Source: Treponema sp. (GTDB taxonomy: Bacteria; Spirochaetota; Spirochaetia; Treponematales; Breznakiellaceae). Taken from it: 64,000 bases of DNA. The position numbers were made by a program, and so were the translations under genes. Under the pieces are notes generated by a model. That model saw only the letters and a program-made list of their open reading frames with translations, searched no databases and was not told where the DNA came from. The stretch lies in assembly GCA_009782555.1 (NCBI GenBank), contig WRIV01000005.1, forward strand, positions 1 to 64,000, in the 5' to 3' direction. This document shows, piece after piece, positions 43,583-53,488 of this stretch (its first letter is position 1; each line of letters starts with the position of its first letter).

Positions 43583-44182
43583 TTATAACTCCAATATCTT
43601 CCGGGCCGCTTCGGCGCCGTCCCATAAAAAGGCTTTTATTCCCAAAACGGCGGCGGCTGCAACATTTATTTCCCGATCATCAAAAAAAACCAGTTCCTCC
43701 GCTTCACAAGCCATCTGCGAAAGAAGGATGCGGTAAATTTTTTCATCCGGCTTTATTGCCCCTGTTTCGCAGGAAAAAACCGCCGCATCAAAGAGACCGA
43801 AAACCGGCAGCGTTTTTTTATAGTGATTCAAATGATCCGGAGCAATATTGGACAGGATCGCCGTTTTTAGGCCCGAAGACTTTACATCTCGAATCAATTT
43901 TTCCGTTTCGGGATTTACATGGGACCAGCTTTCCAAGTCGCAGAGGAACATTTTTTCCAGTAAATCGGGATCGGGAAAAACCCCCACGCCGGCCAAGATC
44001 GATTTAAAGTAATTCCTTCCGTCCATCTGGCCCAGATCATAACCGGGCCGGCTTTCCCAGTAGATCCGGTTCATCAAAGATACTTCTATTTCCGCCAGAT
44101 CCGCCAAATCTTTCATGGCCTCCTGGCCCTGAAAAAAGGCAATTACTCCGCCGTAATCAAAGGCCGCCGCTTTTATGCTCAC
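43583..44182 (-). CDS. HAD-superfamily phosphatase (YihX-like)
   Basis: The 199-residue protein has the HAD motif I in the FDYGGV form, seen in YihX-like enzymes, motif II ILSN, the lysine KPDEKIY, and the acidic FFDDREINV. The cap is a small helical domain. Such enzymes hydrolyse sugar phosphates. The substrate is unknown. It precedes plsC by 2 nt and may be cotranscribed. Confidence 0.8.
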   Translation of the reverse strand: MSIKAAAFDYGGVIAFFQGQEAMKDLADLAEIEVSLMNRIYWESRPGYDLGQMDGRNYFKSILAGVGVFPDPDLLEKMFLCDLESWSHVNPETEKLIRDVKSSGLKTAILSNIAPDHLNHYKKTLPVFGLFDAAVFSCETGAIKPDEKIYRILLSQMACEAEELVFFDDREINVAAAAVLGIKAFLWDGAEAARKILEL

Positions 44183-44241
44183 CCTGTTCTCCTGTTATTG
44201 TTTATAGTATAGTTTTGAAATGTCTAAAAGAAAAGCTCTTT

Positions 44242-47200
44242 TTACCCGGACAAGATTTCCAGTTTTTCCCGGATAAATTCGCTTTTTTCCTTTAGTCCAA
44301 TGCTGCCGGTTTTTAAAAGGATTACGTTGGGCTCCCTGGGATCAAGTTTAATTCTTCCCCCGCTTTCTTTGATCAGCCGCAGGAGCCGGCCCACTTCTAT
44401 TTTTGACACCCTGCCGAATTCTACCTTTACCAGACCGCTCTTTTCTTTTAAGGAAGCAACCGAAAGGTTCCGGCATATGATCCTGATTTCCGCCAGGGCC
44501 AGGAGGCTTGCCGCTTCGTCCGGGGGCGGACCAAACCGATCGAGTAGTTCACAGTGGAGACTATCCAGTTCTTCCCTGGTTCTGACGGCAGCGATCTTCT
44601 TGTACATTTCCATTTTTTCCTGCGGGCCGTCTATATAGCTTTCGGGAATGAATCCTGAGTATTCCAGTTCCAGCAGGGTTTCTATCTCGGCTTCGTAGTT
44701 TTGATCGGATAATCTTTGTACCGCCTCATCCAGCAGTTTTAGGTAGAGATCAAAGCCCACCGAATAGATATCCCCGCTTTGTTCCCGGCCCAAAAGATTT
44801 CCCGCCCCCCGGATTTCCATATCCTTCATGGCGATTTTAAAGCCCGATCCCAATTCGGTAAAATCAGAAATTACCTGGAGGCGTTTCATGGCAATTTCCG
44901 AAAGGGTCTTGTTCCGGGGATAAAAGAGATAAGCATAGGCAACCCGGTCCGAGCGGCCAACTCTGCCCCGAAGCTGATAAAGCTGGGAAATTCCATACAT
45001 ATCGGAACGATCGATGATGATCGTATTTACATTGGGAATGTCGATACCGTTTTCGATGATTGTGGTGGACACCAAAACCTGAAAACCGCCGTGGATAAAA
45101 CGGCGCATCAGATCCTCCAGTTCTCCAGCGTTCATTTGGCCATGGGCGGTTTCAATGGTCATTTCAGGTACCAGATGTTCCAGCATGATCCGGGTGTCCT
45201 TTAGGGTTTCAATCCGGTTGTGGAGAAAAAATACCTGCCCCCCTCTTGCTGTTTCCTCCCGAATTGCAGCGGCGATTTTTTCTTCATCAAATTCGCCGAT
45301 AACGGTTTCGATAGGGTGACGGTTTTGGGGGGCCGTGGCCAAAAGGCTCATGTCCCGGATTTTTAAAAGGCTCATGTGAAGCGTCCGGGGTATGGGGGTG
45401 GCGCTTAGGGTAAGACAGTCCACATTGGTCTTTAGTTCCTTAAGCCGCTCCTTATCCTTGACACCAAAACGCTGTTCTTCGTCTACGATCAAAAGCCCTA
45501 GATTTTTAAAGGCCACATCTTTCTGCAGGATTCGATGGGTGCCCACTAGGATGTCGATTTCTCCTTTCATCAATGCCGCCAGGGTTTGGCGGGCCTTGGC
45601 GGGTTTAACAAACCGGGATAGCATGGCCGTTTTAACGGGAAAGCGGCTGAACCGTTCTTCAAAATTGTCGTAATGTTGTTCAGCAAGGATCGTGGTTGGG
45701 GCCAGGAATGCCGTCTGTTTCCCGCTCATGACCGCCTTAAAACAGGCCCGGAGGGCAACTTCGGTTTTGCCGTACCCCACATCACCGCAGATCAACCGGT
45801 CCATGGGATGGGAGTTTTCCATATCGGCCTTGATCTCCTCCACACATCGGAGCTGATCCGGCGTTTCCTCGAAGGGAAAGGCCGCTTCAAATAAAAGCTG
45901 CCATTCTGTGTCCTTTGGAAAGGCAAAACCAGCGGCAGCCCGGCGTTTTGAATAGAGGGCGATTAGATCTTCTGCAATATCTTCTACGGCCTTTTTTACC
46001 CGGCCCTTACGGCTTTCCCAGCTTTTAGAACCAATCTTGTCCAGCCGGGGAGATTCGCCGTCGCTGCCGATGTAACGCTGGACCAGGTTTACCTGTTCAA
46101 TGGGAACAAGGATTGATTCATCATCCTGGTATTCAATCCTGACATAGTCCCGTTCGTGGCCCAGGGCGCGGATTCGTTCAATTCCCTTAAAAAGGCCGAT
46201 GCCGTAATTGACATGAACCACATTATCGCCGGGGTTCAATTCTACAAATGTGTCAATGGGGCTGCTTTTGACCAGATTTAAGGAACGCGGCATGCGGCGG
46301 CGGCGTCCGAAGATTTCGTTTTCCTGGATCAGCATGAACTTGATGCCGGGCAGGGAAAAACCGGCGCTCAGGGGAACGTTAATTACGGAAAGCTGACATC
46401 CATATCGATCCAGTTTGTTATTCAAACTGGTCAATTGCTGTTCTGCGGCATCCCCGCCGCCGGTTTGCGGGGTTAGAAGCTGTCTGATCCGTTCCGCCTG
46501 AACTTCCGATTCCGCAGCGATGATAATGGTCCAGCCCTGAGCAGTAAGGGAAGAAAACTCTTCCCGAAGGTAATTGATGTTGCCGAAAAAACTCCGGGCC
46601 GGATCACAGGAAATCCGGCAGCGGTTTTTTCCTTCGCTGTGGATGGCCATAAAGGAAAGGGTGCGGAATTTTTTTTCTGCCGCCGCCGCCAGAACGCTGA
46701 ATTTCAGGAGTATCCGTTCCGGTGCGGGGACGGGTTTTTCCCGGAGGGCTCGGCGGAAAAGTCCCTGATATTCCAGTTCCATTCCCTCCTGAGCGTTTTC
46801 CATTCTTTCCCGGTCAAGGAAAAATACAATGCCCCCGGAAGGAAGATAGTCTAGAATAGTGCTGCTGGAAAGATTCTTAAAGGCCAGCGAAAAAAGAAGT
46901 TCTTCGCCGGGAACGGATCCCCGGTTTTCCAGATGTTCCAGCAGTTCCCCGGCAAAACCGGCCCCATTCGATCTATCCTGGGAAAATTCGGGCAGTTCAG
47001 CGAGATTCTTTTTTAAAGCCGAAAGGGTTTGGTCTTTCCAGATCACTTCTTTCTGGGGACGGATGATCATACGGCCAAGTTTTTCTGCGGCCGTACTTTG
47101 GTCCAAGGGATCGAAGCGTTTGATCGATTCAACCCGGTCATAATCAAGAAGGATCCGGTAGGCCTCTTTATCCCCGCCCATTAGAATATCCAGCACTTCT

Positions 47201-47757
47201 CCTCGAAGGGCAAATTCACCGTGAAGCTCAACCCGCGGAACCCTGACATAGCCCCGGTCCGTCAGAAGGGCCGCCAATGACGATGTGTCGATGATTTCGC
47301 CTGTTTTTATAGTGACTAACAGGCTGCGGAAATAATCGGGAGGGGGCAGTGGATTAAGAAATGCCCGTTCTGGCACGATAAGGAGGGCATCGTTAAAAAG
47401 TTCCGTCAGGGCCTTGGTTCGTTCCCCGAAAACTGCCTGTAGGGGAGGACCATCCCGATAGGGCAGCGTTCCCCACCAGGGAAAAACCCGCGCCCGGGGC
47501 AATTTTGTTTCCCCCAGGATGGTGTTTAAATCCCCGGCCAGATCTTCTGCTTCCCGCTCTGTGGGGACAACAGCCAAGGCCGGGAGTGTTGATCCGGCGG
47601 ACCTTATTAGGGCCAGGATCATAGACTGAAAGGATCCCTCGGGACCTTCGATCTCCAGCGATTTTTGTTTTTCTTCTTCCAAAAGCGCTTTTTCCAAAAG
47701 CTCTTTTAAAGAAGGCTCGGAGCGGACTATATCAAGAATTTTAGACAAGCCTTTCAT
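44242..47757 (-). CDS. mfd: transcription-repair coupling factor
   Basis: The 1171-residue protein has the N-terminal UvrB-like module and a central RNA-polymerase-interacting domain (NPGDNVVHVNYGIG ... YVRIEYQDDE). The helicase core has GDVGYGKTEVA (about 655), DEEQ (IVDEEQRFGV), and motif VI QLRGRVGRSDR, and is followed by the C-terminal TRCF domain. It removes stalled RNA polymerase and recruits UvrA. The length is normal for the family. Confidence 0.97.
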   Translation of the reverse strand: MKGLSKILDIVRSEPSLKELLEKALLEEEKQKSLEIEGPEGSFQSMILALIRSAGSTLPALAVVPTEREAEDLAGDLNTILGETKLPRARVFPWWGTLPYRDGPPLQAVFGERTKALTELFNDALLIVPERAFLNPLPPPDYFRSLLVTIKTGEIIDTSSLAALLTDRGYVRVPRVELHGEFALRGEVLDILMGGDKEAYRILLDYDRVESIKRFDPLDQSTAAEKLGRMIIRPQKEVIWKDQTLSALKKNLAELPEFSQDRSNGAGFAGELLEHLENRGSVPGEELLFSLAFKNLSSSTILDYLPSGGIVFFLDRERMENAQEGMELEYQGLFRRALREKPVPAPERILLKFSVLAAAAEKKFRTLSFMAIHSEGKNRCRISCDPARSFFGNINYLREEFSSLTAQGWTIIIAAESEVQAERIRQLLTPQTGGGDAAEQQLTSLNNKLDRYGCQLSVINVPLSAGFSLPGIKFMLIQENEIFGRRRRMPRSLNLVKSSPIDTFVELNPGDNVVHVNYGIGLFKGIERIRALGHERDYVRIEYQDDESILVPIEQVNLVQRYIGSDGESPRLDKIGSKSWESRKGRVKKAVEDIAEDLIALYSKRRAAAGFAFPKDTEWQLLFEAAFPFEETPDQLRCVEEIKADMENSHPMDRLICGDVGYGKTEVALRACFKAVMSGKQTAFLAPTTILAEQHYDNFEERFSRFPVKTAMLSRFVKPAKARQTLAALMKGEIDILVGTHRILQKDVAFKNLGLLIVDEEQRFGVKDKERLKELKTNVDCLTLSATPIPRTLHMSLLKIRDMSLLATAPQNRHPIETVIGEFDEEKIAAAIREETARGGQVFFLHNRIETLKDTRIMLEHLVPEMTIETAHGQMNAGELEDLMRRFIHGGFQVLVSTTIIENGIDIPNVNTIIIDRSDMYGISQLYQLRGRVGRSDRVAYAYLFYPRNKTLSEIAMKRLQVISDFTELGSGFKIAMKDMEIRGAGNLLGREQSGDIYSVGFDLYLKLLDEAVQRLSDQNYEAEIETLLELEYSGFIPESYIDGPQEKMEMYKKIAAVRTREELDSLHCELLDRFGPPPDEAASLLALAEIRIICRNLSVASLKEKSGLVKVEFGRVSKIEVGRLLRLIKESGGRIKLDPREPNVILLKTGSIGLKEKSEFIREKLEILSG

Positions 47758-47823
47758 AAGGTCTTTATTTCAGTTTACCGATAATCTTACAATAGAAGCG
47801 TCCTTTATAACAGGAGTCAAACG

Positions 47824-48828
47824 GTGAAGCACATTACCAAAAACCGGCGGTTTCCGGCCCCTAGCCGGCAGTTTTTAATTGTTCTGCTGGCTACGGCCTG
47901 TATATTTCATGCGGCGGCGGCAGAAATCGACCTTTCCATACGGTTTTACGATAAAAAAGTATATCATATCTCCGGTGTTTCCGGTGAACCTATTTATGTG
48001 CAGGTAACGGTAACCAACCTTGCTCCCTCCACTTTTCGGTTTAAATTGGCGGACGAACGGGTTTTTTCCATCGACTTCGATGTCCGCAGCCTGGCCAATC
48101 AAAGCCTGGAACCGGCGGATTATCTGCTCCGCAAGCGCAGCGAAAGCCGCAATGTGTACTTTAGAGAGATCATCGTAGAGCCGGGGGAATCCTTTTCCTT
48201 TGTGGAGGATATTCGGAACTATGCGGCCCTTCGTGATGCCGGTTCCTTTGTGGTCCAAGCCCGGATATTTCCCGAATTATTCAGGGAAACCGCCGTTTCT
48301 TCTCCCCGGGGAGCCCCCCTGGTTTCCAACCGGCTTAATCTTAACCTCCGGCCTCCGGCCCTGCCCGGCAGCGATGACATTCCTTTCCAACTGGATGCGG
48401 AAACCGGAGCAGTCCTGGTAAGGGATAAACTCCCCCCCGATGAAGTCATAACTTATATGCTCACCGCCCGGCAAAAATCCCAGTGGGAAAAATTTTTTCT
48501 CTACCTTGATCTGGAAGCGCTGATCACCAACGATGCTGTCCGCCGAAGAAGCTGGTTAAATGAACCTGAAGAGGGTCGGTTAAGAATGATGGCAAAATAC
48601 CGGGAGGACTTAAAAAACTCCATGGCTGACGAAGACATAGCCCTGATTCCGTCTAATTTCAGGATCGAAAACACTTCCCACAACGGAGAAACCGCTTCAG
48701 TGGTGGTAACCGAATGGTTTACTGTAGGGAGAATCATCGAACGGCGGCGCTATACTTACAATCTTCGCAGGCGAGATGACATTTGGACTATTCAGGACTA
48801 TACTGTGACCAGGCTTGGAACTGAATGA
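47824..48828 (+). CDS. exported protein of unknown function
   Basis: The 334-residue protein starts at GTG behind AGGAG and carries a signal peptide (FLIVLLATACIFHAAAA) after a basic N-region. Beta-rich segments such as VTVTNLAPSTFRFKLADERVF suggest an immunoglobulin-like periplasmic domain. A later segment (SNFRIENTSHNGETASVVVTEWF) resembles a conserved treponemal envelope protein, but I do not recognise it with certainty. It overlaps the next gene by 4 nt (ATGA). Confidence 0.6.
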   Translation: MKHITKNRRFPAPSRQFLIVLLATACIFHAAAAEIDLSIRFYDKKVYHISGVSGEPIYVQVTVTNLAPSTFRFKLADERVFSIDFDVRSLANQSLEPADYLLRKRSESRNVYFREIIVEPGESFSFVEDIRNYAALRDAGSFVVQARIFPELFRETAVSSPRGAPLVSNRLNLNLRPPALPGSDDIPFQLDAETGAVLVRDKLPPDEVITYMLTARQKSQWEKFFLYLDLEALITNDAVRRRSWLNEPEEGRLRMMAKYREDLKNSMADEDIALIPSNFRIENTSHNGETASVVVTEWFTVGRIIERRRYTYNLRRRDDIWTIQDYTVTRLGTE

Positions 48829-49556
48829 AATTACTCTTGGTACTGGGATCGGACAAAACCTTTATGGATTTGGAACTTTTTTTAAGTCCCCTGGGGTTTA
48901 GCCTAATTCGGTACCGCCATGTCCAAAAGGCCATGGATAATATTGATGAAATTGATCCATTGGGGATCATTATCAGCGCCAAAGATTTCCCCCGGCATTG
49001 GAAAACCATGGTTCGTTTTGTCCGTTTTGAACGGTCCATGGATCAATGTCCCATCATAATCCTCACAGGATCTGCTTTTCCCGAAGAAGAAATAGAAAAG
49101 GCCAAAACCCTGGAGGTCAATGGTCTGATGCTGGAATCGCTGGAAAAATCCGCCGAAAAGGAACTAATCCAAACCATCCTTACTCATACTGTACCAAAGA
49201 AGACAGGACCGGGCCCTGTTCCGGAAACCTTAAACCGCTTTGGCTTTGTCTTTTCCCATCCGGCGGACAAAAAACTTATTACCGGAACAATTAAAACCGT
49301 TTCGGACGCTGGTATTTCTTTTGAACCGGATCATCCGGAAATGCTTTTTGGGTTACTGTGCGGCATGGAAATTAATACTTGTTCCCTTCGGGCGGGAGAG
49401 AATATCCTTTCTCCGGTTTGCACCGTTCGCCAGACCGGGAAAATTATCACCCTGGAGTTTTTTTCATTTCCCGGCGCCGAAAAAGAAACTCTGATGAGTT
49501 GCCTAAAAAATCAGCCCCGAAAAGAATTTAAGGCCGATCAAAGGGCCGCATCATAA
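48825..49556 (+). CDS. receiver-like/PilZ-like regulator with degenerate motifs
   Basis: The 243-residue protein has an N-terminal flavodoxin-like domain resembling a response-regulator receiver, with no clear phospho-acceptor or other catalytic motif. A C-terminal beta-barrel-like segment (RFGFVFSHPADKKLITGTI ... GISFEP) is like a PilZ domain, but the RxxxR c-di-GMP motif is not present. It therefore may bind a partner rather than c-di-GMP. It is coupled to the exported protein gene upstream. Confidence 0.55.
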   Translation: MKLLLVLGSDKTFMDLELFLSPLGFSLIRYRHVQKAMDNIDEIDPLGIIISAKDFPRHWKTMVRFVRFERSMDQCPIIILTGSAFPEEEIEKAKTLEVNGLMLESLEKSAEKELIQTILTHTVPKKTGPGPVPETLNRFGFVFSHPADKKLITGTIKTVSDAGISFEPDHPEMLFGLLCGMEINTCSLRAGENILSPVCTVRQTGKIITLEFFSFPGAEKETLMSCLKNQPRKEFKADQRAAS

Positions 49557-49598
49557 TATACGTATTGCCTAAAACGGAAACAAGCTAATAACGCTGGT

Positions 49599-50408
49599 TT
49601 ATATAAATAATCCGGCAAAATTGCTGTCCGTAATGTGTTCCAGTTCCTTTGCATCCGTTCCTTGCTTTGCCGCTCCTTCTTTTCGTATGGCCGAAGCGGC
49701 TTTTATTATTGCAGGCATATCCGCCCATGAAGAAAATCCCCCCCCCCTCAATGGCTGGTAGGGGGCATCGGTTTCCAATAGCAAATGCTCTATGGGAATT
49801 GCGGCGCATGATAGGATTGAGTTTTTGTGGTTCAGGAGCAGGGTAGTGCCGAATGAAAAATATGCGGGTATGCCTTTGCGAAGCAGGGAAGATGCTTCGT
49901 CAGGGGAACCGGACCAGGAATGGAAGATCACCGCAGGAAGTTTTTTAAGGATTTTTGCGCGGGGGAAAATCTTGTGCATGGCGCGCCGGACGTGGAGGAT
50001 AACAGGCAGATTGTGGCGCTGCGCGATTGTTAGGTGGGCGGCAAACAATTCATCCTGTATTTTTTCAGTTTCCCTGTATTCAAGCGAGTATAGATCAAAG
50101 CCCGTTTCCCCCACGGCGGCAATTTTTTTTTCGCCGGCCAGGGCGGCTAACAAATCCAGTTGTTCCTGAAAACCGGCGAAGTTTTCTTGTTTAAATAAAG
50201 CGGGGAGCTGCGGATGAATGGCAAAACACAAAAAAAATGGCGGAGCGCCATCTTTTTTTGCAGCGGCTGCGAGTTCTTCATGAAAGAAAAATTCTTCTTT
50301 GCCACAGGAACTGGCGGCGCAGGCTATGCCAAAAGAACGGCGTTCTGTTTCGGCACCGGGAAATATTTTCAGTAAATCCTGCGGATGAGCATGGATGTCG
50401 GAAGCCAT
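49599..50408 (-). CDS. TatD-family metal-dependent hydrolase
   Basis: The 269-residue protein has the TatD metal residues: DIHAHP at the N-terminus, the glutamate in VGETGFD, the histidines in ILHVRRA and IFHSWSG, and the late aspartate in LETDAPYQPLRGG. It would be a DNase/exonuclease of the amidohydrolase fold, active in the cytoplasm. It starts 3 nt after the stop of the coiled-coil gene upstream. Confidence 0.88.
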   Translation of the reverse strand: MASDIHAHPQDLLKIFPGAETERRSFGIACAASSCGKEEFFFHEELAAAAKKDGAPPFFLCFAIHPQLPALFKQENFAGFQEQLDLLAALAGEKKIAAVGETGFDLYSLEYRETEKIQDELFAAHLTIAQRHNLPVILHVRRAMHKIFPRAKILKKLPAVIFHSWSGSPDEASSLLRKGIPAYFSFGTTLLLNHKNSILSCAAIPIEHLLLETDAPYQPLRGGGFSSWADMPAIIKAASAIRKEGAAKQGTDAKELEHITDSNFAGLFI

Positions 50409-50411
50409 TTA

Positions 50412-51521
50412 TTACTGGTCTTCCATGGCGGATCGAATACTGTTTATGGTATTCTGCAGCGATTGGATGGTTTGAGCCTGCGAAGTGTTCGTTGCCCTGA
50501 GGCTGTCCAATTGACTTTCCTTTTCTGTTAGGGACTGTAGAATCGCATCATTGCGATTCTGCAGGGCTGTCAGGTTTTTTTGTAATTCTGTCAAGGCAGA
50601 GCCTTGTTCAGTCAGCGATGCAGATTGGGCGGTAAGCTGCCGCCTGAGTTCTGCTTCCGCGCCGGTGCCTGGCGGAACCGGCGGAAGCTCCGATATTTCC
50701 GCTGCGGGAATGGAAAGGGCGGTGTTTTTTTGCGCTTCCCGTATCAAGGCGGAAAGGGTGCTTATTAGGGCAGTGTCGTTTGCTTGCCGGGCCTGAATTG
50801 TTTTTATGGAACTGAATGAGGGGGTTGCTAAAAATTCTCTTAGGGCGGCAAGGGTTTTTTCCGCTTCCCGGTATTGACCCGCCTCTATTTGACGGGATAA
50901 TCCTGTGTAAAAACCGGAAAGCTGCATTTCAACAAGGGCGGCTTTTTCCGCATCTCCGGAAAGGGTTTCCAATTTTTCCCGGGCTTCGGCTTCCTTGATC
51001 CTTGCATAAGTTAAAATTCCGGCCCTCTCCAACTGAAGCTGGGTCAGGGTTTCCTGGTATTCTTCCTGTTCCCTCTGGAGCTTTTCCACAACGCCGCGCT
51101 GTTCATTTGTTAAGGTTTCCAAAGAAAAGAGACGGTTGAGTTCTTCCCCTGCTTCCGCAATGCGGCGGATCATGGTGTCGATGGCTGCATCTTTTTCATT
51201 GATCTCATTCCGGATTTCCCGAATCAGAGCCCTTTCGGTAATACCCAGAACAGCGCCGGATTTACGGATTTCCGCAGCACCGGTTTGCTGGGAAGAAAAA
51301 AGCAGGAACAGCCCCGCAGCCAAAAGAATCAGCGCCCCCGCGTTGACCAGCAGAGGAAAGAGTCCCCGTCTTTGGGCTTCTTTTTTGGAAGGAATGCTCG
51401 GGGGGACAACTGCTTCCCGGGAAGAAGCTTTTTCGATTCGGGCGGTAATTTCGCTCCGTTCTTCCGGGGAAAAAATAGCTGTTTCGCTTGAGTCAGAAAA
51501 ATTATTATTTCCGGCACCCAT
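50412..51521 (-). CDS. membrane-anchored coiled-coil protein
   Basis: The 369-residue protein has one membrane helix (about 58-80, VNAGALILLAAGLFLLF) behind a charged N-terminus. Long coiled-coil stretches follow (LNRLFSLETLTNEQRGVVEKL; ELQKNLTALQNRNDAILQSL). A ribosome site AGGAAAA precedes the ATG. No enzymatic motif is present. A structural or scaffolding role at the envelope is plausible. It is cotranscribed between parC and tatD-like genes. Confidence 0.6.
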   Translation of the reverse strand: MGAGNNNFSDSSETAIFSPEERSEITARIEKASSREAVVPPSIPSKKEAQRRGLFPLLVNAGALILLAAGLFLLFSSQQTGAAEIRKSGAVLGITERALIREIRNEINEKDAAIDTMIRRIAEAGEELNRLFSLETLTNEQRGVVEKLQREQEEYQETLTQLQLERAGILTYARIKEAEAREKLETLSGDAEKAALVEMQLSGFYTGLSRQIEAGQYREAEKTLAALREFLATPSFSSIKTIQARQANDTALISTLSALIREAQKNTALSIPAAEISELPPVPPGTGAEAELRRQLTAQSASLTEQGSALTELQKNLTALQNRNDAILQSLTEKESQLDSLRATNTSQAQTIQSLQNTINSIRSAMEDQ

Positions 51522-51544
51522 AATTTTTCCTTTTGCGTTCTTTA

Positions 51545-53488
51545 TTAACGTTCTTTTGTTTCCACCGCTAAAGCTTCCTTCGCCGCAAGGCGGACTCCGC
51601 CGGCCTTGATGCCCTTTACATTGTAATCCTGGGCCTTAAAGGTTTCGGTAAAAACCTTAAGCCTGGGTTTGGGTTTGTATTTTACAGTAAAGGTGAATTT
51701 ATTCCGGGTATCGCCATGGAGGATCGTACAGCCGTCGGGGAGCAGGGCATAATCCTTGTTCATGATCCATCCCTCGATCTGAAAACGTTTTATGCAGGGA
51801 TAGCCCGTTTTGGGCTCCGCATAAATAACAGTAAAAATTATCGGACTAACGGTTTCCTTATTTGCTTCGCCGATATACACCGCCTTGGGCCCGATAAAGG
51901 CTTTTTCTGGAATATCCGTCACTGACCAAAGACCATTACCCCTGATTATTAGGATCCGGTCAAAGGGAGAAAGTTCCGCCACCACCTCGCCGCTGGACAC
52001 CGCCGTACCCAGATAACCGTTGGCGTTGTCATACTTTAGCAGCACATCCTTGCGGACCACTTCTTTTACATCGATCTTGTCAAAGATACCCACCCTGGTC
52101 CGCCGCTTTCCGCCGGAAAGTTCTTCATCGGCCTTGATTCGGGCGATGACTTCGTTTAGAAAACGCAGCGCATAGGCGGTAATATTTTTTAGATGGTGGT
52201 TGATCTCCTTGATCCGGGTGTTGATCGCTTCCATCTCTTCCTGGGCCCGGTTGATGTCGTAGAGCGAAATCCGCCGGATGGGGATCCGCAAAAGATGTTC
52301 TACATCATCGGCGTTTACTCCCCGGGGGCCTATTTCCTTTAAAAAGGGTTTTAAGCCCGCGATTACCGAATCAGTTACTCCTTTGACGGTTTTCATTTTT
52401 TCAATGGCTTTGTAAATCCGCTCTTCAATAAAAATTCGTTCCAGGGTTCGCAGATGCAGTTTTTCCAGAAGTTCGCTCTTTTCCAGTTCCAGTTCTTTGG
52501 TAAGAATCTTTACCAGCAGTTTTGCGTGGTATTTGATCACCTCGGTGATGCTTATCACCGAGGGAAGGCCGTTTTTGATTACCAGAAGATTTACCGAAAT
52601 GGATTGTTCACATTCGGTAAACCCAAAGAGGGCATCCACGGTTTCTTCCGAATACACTCCCCGGGCCAGCTTGATCTCTATTTCAACTTTTTCCGTGGTA
52701 AAGTCGCTGATCCCTTGAATTTTGATTCGTCCTGCCTTGCCGGCGTTTTCTATGCTGCTGATAATGCTTTCTGTGGTGGAACCAAAGGGGAGTTCCCTAA
52801 TTACAATTCGTTTTGGATCAGAGGTGTCCAATTTGGCCCGGACCAGGACTTTGCCGTTTCCATCCTGGTAATCGGATATATCTACCTGGCCGCCGGTGGG
52901 AAAATCAGGATAGAGATGGAATTTATTTCCCTGGAGACATGCCTTTTCCGCTTCCAGCACTTCAATTGCATTATGGGGCAATATCCTGGTAGACATACCC
53001 ACGGCAATTCCTTCGGCACCCATGACGAGTATTACGGGAATTTTTGCAGGGAAAAGGATGGGTTCCTTTTTTCTGCCATCGTAGGAATCCGCCATGGGGG
53101 TGAGCTTGGGGTTGTAAAAAATTCCCTTTGCCAGGGGAGTACAGCGGCATTCGATATAACGGGGAGCTGAAGCATCATCTCCGGTATAGATATTGCCAAA
53201 GTTCCCCTGCCGGTCTATGAACAGATCTTTGTTAGCCAGCACCACCAAGGCACTGCCGATGGAAGCGTCTCCGTGGGGATGGTATTGCATACAGTGACCA
53301 ACCACATTGGCCACCTTGTGGAATTTACCGTCGTCCATTTCAAAGAGGGAGTGAAGAATCCGTCGCTGCACCGGCTTAAGGCCGTCTTCCAAATCGGGAA
53401 TGGCCCTGTCTTTTATTACATAGCTGGCGTATTCCAGAAAATTTCGGTCAAACAAATTCTTAATAAAAGCCATGGGTTTATCCGGCAT
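51545..53488 (-). CDS. parC: DNA topoisomerase IV subunit A (GyrA/ParC family)
   Basis: The 647-residue protein has the QRRILHSLFEM and HPHGDASIG segments and the active tyrosine Y111 in SAPRYIECR, the site of DNA cleavage. The C-terminal DNA-wrapping part is short, which favours ParC over GyrA. It overlaps the parE stop by 11 nt (ATGCCGGATAA), so it is translationally coupled to its partner. Confidence 0.9.
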   Translation of the reverse strand: MPDKPMAFIKNLFDRNFLEYASYVIKDRAIPDLEDGLKPVQRRILHSLFEMDDGKFHKVANVVGHCMQYHPHGDASIGSALVVLANKDLFIDRQGNFGNIYTGDDASAPRYIECRCTPLAKGIFYNPKLTPMADSYDGRKKEPILFPAKIPVILVMGAEGIAVGMSTRILPHNAIEVLEAEKACLQGNKFHLYPDFPTGGQVDISDYQDGNGKVLVRAKLDTSDPKRIVIRELPFGSTTESIISSIENAGKAGRIKIQGISDFTTEKVEIEIKLARGVYSEETVDALFGFTECEQSISVNLLVIKNGLPSVISITEVIKYHAKLLVKILTKELELEKSELLEKLHLRTLERIFIEERIYKAIEKMKTVKGVTDSVIAGLKPFLKEIGPRGVNADDVEHLLRIPIRRISLYDINRAQEEMEAINTRIKEINHHLKNITAYALRFLNEVIARIKADEELSGGKRRTRVGIFDKIDVKEVVRKDVLLKYDNANGYLGTAVSSGEVVAELSPFDRILIIRGNGLWSVTDIPEKAFIGPKAVYIGEANKETVSPIIFTVIYAEPKTGYPCIKRFQIEGWIMNKDYALLPDGCTILHGDTRNKFTFTVKYKPKPRLKVFTETFKAQDYNVKGIKAGGVRLAAKEALAVETKER